A stretch of 64,000 nucleotides of DNA, from positions 1 through 64,000 of the forward strand of contig JAUIHP010000010.1 in the NCBI GenBank assembly GCA_030431975.1, read 5' to 3'. The DNA is from a bacterium (lineage in GTDB: Bacteria > Eisenbacteria > RBG-16-71-46 > CAIMUX01). The notes below the pieces were generated by a model. The model saw nothing but the letters and a program-made list of their open reading frames with translations. It was not told the DNA's origin and did not search any database. Made by a program: the position numbers and the translations under genes. This document shows, piece by piece, positions 62,201 to 64,000 of the stretch. Position 1 is the stretch's first letter; each line of letters begins with the position of its first letter.

Positions 62201-63238
62201 GTCGACTTCTGTTTCGTCGACAAGCCGCAGCCGGGAATCGTTCGCAGCCTGGTCTTCTGTGACACGAACCAGAACGGCGTCCGCGAAGAGAACGAGCCGG
62301 GTATCGAAGGCATTCGCATCCTTCTGATCTGTGGGGGTGACGACGGCGCCTTCGACACCGAGGACGACGTCTTCGGTGAAGCGTTCAGCGGACCGGACGG
62401 CACCTTGATGTTCCCGGAGACACCGGCAGGTCCCTGTCGACTCGTCCTTGATCCGCTTACCATCCCCGAAGATAAAGAGCCCGGCCTCTGCCCCATGGAG
62501 TTCGAGTCAGATCTCACCGCCGGTGGAGATCTCATGATCGGCCCGTTCTGCCTGGTCCCGAAGATCATCGATCCTTCGGAGGTTCACGGGATGGTCTTCT
62601 GTGACGACAACGAGAACCAGGTGCAGGACGGACGCGAAACCCGCATGGCAGGTATCGACATCCTCTTGACCTCGCCTGGAGATGACGGCATCTACGGCAC
62701 CTTTGACGATGTCGTCTATCTGCAGACCACCGACTGGAACGGTGAGTATCTGTTCACCAATCTTCCCGCCGACGAGTACATCGTCGCAGTGGACGAGTCG
62801 ACCGTACCCCCGAGCAAGTCGCGCGCCCTCTGCTCGGTCTTCCGGGAGTTCATCCTCCTGGACAATGACGTCTACGAAGCGGACTTTTGTTTTGCCAGCT
62901 GTGGCGCGTGTCGAAACTACGTGTCGCAGCTGACCCTTCGGTACGACGGCGCCATCCCGGCCATGATCCGGGTCCGACAGAAGAACAACCAGACGGTCTT
63001 CTATGAAACGGTAGAGCCCGGCCAGGAGTTCACGTTTCACGGCACGTACCGGGGCAGCTTCGGAACCGAGGTCAAGATCAGTATCGACGAGGGTCCGTAT
63101 GCGATCTTCGACACTTCGTGTGACGTGGAGGTCGGACCCGGTTTGGTCGCTGGTGACTTCGTCGTCCTGGCTGGACACAGCAAACTCGGAGGCCCGCTCT
63201 GCCGGATCGCCCCGACGCCACCTCCGACTTTGCCGTAA
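59267..63238 (+). CDS. Large lipoprotein with nine SdrD_B-like Ca-binding repeats
   Basis: A 1323-residue lipoprotein (lipobox LLIGC; start GTG with AGGAG upstream). After a 190-residue N-terminal domain there are nine repeats of about 110 residues, each with the Ca-binding strand VFxDxNxNGxxDxxEPGI and a GPDGxLGTxDD loop, as in SdrD B domains. Repeats 1 and 2 end in ADFHF and ANFWF; repeats 3-9 contain Cys at this place (ADFCF), generally with a second Cys (GVCP), suggesting an internal disulfide. The C-terminal 110 residues (CRNYVSQLTLRYDGAIP...) form a separate domain. It is probably a long, rigid surface stalk or adhesin. There is no enzymatic motif. It is monocistronic. Confidence 0.85.
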   Translation: MISSLQSRIAFAFALVLLIGCGSDQTPSSTPATDATADEFVRESLDLDSLRPDVPVDALAGSDGSGPISLSARSVDGTPLSIVVADGPQGERGLRAVESGAASGGSHAGNYAAGAHEILLDFTPVHEDGVTILQIVIRSESDSKVELLGAGGAEIGSVIVPANSPFLSIDSYGDVRTIRATLGSGATLGEVAFVPKPNRGRRGRVVGDRVFLDLNGNGTPDTDEPGLTGVRVNFLNAGRDGQLGTSDDVTGYAVTTDTGLYRLRALPPGVNTISVDPLTGPDATQLGGNASYQVELEAGGSFLDADFHFAQIREPGSIGGIVFHDLNDNGVQDGGESGIGNILLSLQGVGPDAVLGTEDDIVATTTTNGRGQYLFKNLDEGFFIVTVDSSGRPNGTVLGSEEKYKRTLEQGEDHDGANFWFVGERETISIGDEVFYDRNDSGSREPSEPGIEGVTLNLVCVGPDGQLGTDDDYTDTTVSDADGYYLFQDIPAGFCIVSVDASTAPPGRKLGCDDKFKVVLQPGEEYLYADFCFIDAPPAGIGDLVYIDLNGNGLHDEGEPGVSGVEVELTGPGEDGVLGTPDDTVSFAETGEDGTYLFGSLLAGDYNVRLVVESTPLDTTPGDCPTEQEVTVVAGLIYLDADFCLTMIDSEPGAVDGRVFIDGNGDGIQGPGEPGISNVTIRLVHAGPDGVFGTEDDTSDTTSTSGSGFYSFDEVEPGDVRVEVDTSTVPEELQQGVCPVTRELEVTEGSTSRADFCFVEPEPEYGRVIGTVFIDENDNGSQDSGEAGIPGVTVRLIHPGPDGVVGSLDDFVLPTVTDENGDYSFEEVLPGGAVVTVDPSTIPEELEEGVCALTVPVVVVANETAEADFCFVAPPEPAAIRGTVFLDFNRNGIQEPEERGIGGASIRITGAGPDGILGTADDEVKIRVVSADGKYEVTQLFPGDYRVDVLLDTVPEDFIVGVCPTEEQVSLAAGETAIVDFCFVDKPQPGIVRSLVFCDTNQNGVREENEPGIEGIRILLICGGDDGAFDTEDDVFGEAFSGPDGTLMFPETPAGPCRLVLDPLTIPEDKEPGLCPMEFESDLTAGGDLMIGPFCLVPKIIDPSEVHGMVFCDDNENQVQDGRETRMAGIDILLTSPGDDGIYGTFDDVVYLQTTDWNGEYLFTNLPADEYIVAVDESTVPPSKSRALCSVFREFILLDNDVYEADFCFASCGACRNYVSQLTLRYDGAIPAMIRVRQKNNQTVFYETVEPGQEFTFHGTYRGSFGTEVKISIDEGPYAIFDTSCDVEVGPGLVAGDFVVLAGHSKLGGPLCRIAPTPPPTLP

Positions 63239-63333
63239 CCGGCTCCTCCAGTCTGCTTCGGTGTCACCGATGATCGAGGAGGACAGAGCGCGGGCGGACA
63301 GACGCGGAAGACATTCCCGAATCGCATCAAAAG

Positions 63334-63367
63334 GAAAGGCCCCCGGATGAAATCCGGAGGCCTTTTC
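63334..63367. terminator. Bidirectional terminator between convergent genes
   Basis: Near-perfect hairpin AAAGGCCCCCGGAT / ATCCGGAGGCCTTTT (63335-63366) with A and T runs at both ends, between the end of the SdrD_B gene and the convergent gene at 63442. It serves both directions. Confidence 0.85.
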
Positions 63368-63441
63368 GGTGCGCTTTTTCTATGACCGCTTCCGGCAGAA
63401 AGGAAGCTGAGAGCAGAGAGTCGCTAGCGGTCGTTCGAAGA

Positions 63442-64000
63442 CTAGCGGTGGACGGCCTTGATCTGTCCCCAAGAACTGTCGATCGTGGGAACGGCCACTT
63501 CCTGGTTCCCGAAGAGGAACTTGTTGATGTCGTCCTGAGCGACATCGATCGTGACGCAACAGCAGTCTTCACAGTTCGTGCACTCGTAACCGTCCTGCAG
63601 CGTTTCGCAGAGCTGGTACGTGCCGGGATCGATACCGAAGAAGCAGGCAAGTCCGTTCTCGTCGGTGAGTTCGCACATCTGGCCGCTCGGACCGTCGTAG
63701 CACATCTCCCAACCTTCGAGCAGCGGCTCGCCGCCGTCGAAGATTCCGTTGCCGTTCTCGTCATAGAACTTGACGGCACAGAGACCGGTTACTCCGCCGG
63801 CGACCAGGAACTGGCCTTCGGCGCTGGTCGTCGCGCCAGAGTCGTCAACGTAGTTGACCTGGTAGAGGTAGACACCGTCCATCACCCCTGCAGGGACGAT
63901 CCACTCGAGCGTGTACTCGGTTGCCTCCGGGAAATTCAGGTCGACGATCAACGTCCCCATCGGATCGAAGACGCGGACATTGAGATTGGACGGCGTGGTG
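63442..64000 (-). CDS. C-terminal part of a secreted protein with SdrD-like domain and SWG-x-I-K tail
   Basis: The 3' part of a gene whose 5' end lies beyond the window; the frame is open to 64000, so the Met at 63960 is internal. The visible residues include a FlgD-like beta segment (NLNVRVFDPMGTLIVDLNF...DGVYLYQVNY), an SdrD_B-like domain (AVKFYDENGNGIFDGGEPLLEGW), a Cys-rich patch (CTNCEDCCC), and the C-terminus VPTIDSSWGQIKAVHR. The SWG-x-I-K-A tail matches the tail of the cassette protein at 1318. It is a probable secreted or surface protein; its role is unknown. Confidence 0.8.
   Translation of the reverse strand, partial: TTPSNLNVRVFDPMGTLIVDLNFPEATEYTLEWIVPAGVMDGVYLYQVNYVDDSGATTSAEGQFLVAGGVTGLCAVKFYDENGNGIFDGGEPLLEGWEMCYDGPSGQMCELTDENGLACFFGIDPGTYQLCETLQDGYECTNCEDCCCVTIDVAQDDINKFLFGNQEVAVPTIDSSWGQIKAVHR

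Overview
The window is a 64 kb piece of a GC-rich, Gram-negative, uncultured-type bacterial genome. Gram-negative character follows from an MsbA-like flippase, a heptosyltransferase-like GT9, an O-antigen ligase, many lipoproteins and an outer-membrane beta-barrel. Several secreted proteins end in a FlgD/Por-like Ig domain (NPF...YDVTGR...LPGGLYFY type) or in a short SWG-x-(I/L)-K tail. Together with multihaem cytochromes, SdrD_B-repeat lipoproteins and ASPIC/UnbV proteins, this fits an FCB-superphylum-like lineage such as Eisenbacteria or Krumholzibacteria. That placement is inference; no rRNA is present.

Layout. 1-2.1 kb: three minus-strand small-protein genes separated by two integron attC sites with no integrase in the window, next to tRNA-Leu(UAA). 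2.5-4.2 kb: an SGNH/TPR envelope protein broken by a frameshift. 4.2-12 kb: thioredoxin-like and MauE-like proteins, a WalW-type deacetylase, a cysteine synthase/rhodanese operon, a RibD-like reductase and a CPBP protease. 11.9-17.2 kb: methyltransferase, O-antigen ligase, GT9 and MsbA-like ABC protein (cell envelope). 17.3-18.9 kb: a secreted sorting-domain protein. 19-26.9 kb: a DNA-repair neighbourhood (lhr-nei, TerC, ATP-dependent DNA ligase).

26.9-53 kb is the centrepiece: a dispersed beta-1,3-glucan (laminarin-type) utilisation locus. It holds two GH16 endoglucanases, a GH94-clan phosphorylase of the size of GH149/GH161 beta-1,3-glucan phosphorylases, a GH1 beta-glucosidase, a glycoside-hydrolase/outer-membrane beta-barrel fusion, a beta-glucan-binding lipoprotein, a complete Opp/Dpp-type ABC importer split over two operons, and a ROK-family regulator. 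Three copies of a 21-bp palindrome, TTTGTTCGG-N3-CCGAACAAA, sit on the promoters of three transcription units of this locus. In two cases a perfect TTGACA -35 box is correctly spaced, so a single regulon, probably repressed by the ROK protein, can be read from the DNA. A pentahaem cytochrome/TPR and ASPIC/UnbV gene pair (39.0-43.8 kb) sits in the middle without an obvious sugar role. fbp (fructose-1,6-bisphosphatase) precedes the minus-strand operon.

53-64 kb: a Ser/Thr kinase-TPR gene with its ECF sigma factor, a nonahaem-like cytochrome lipoprotein, a small lipoprotein, a giant nine-repeat SdrD_B lipoprotein, and the 3' part of a secreted protein ending in SWG-x-I-K. The genes overlap by ATGA/GTGA in all the sugar operons, implying translational coupling.
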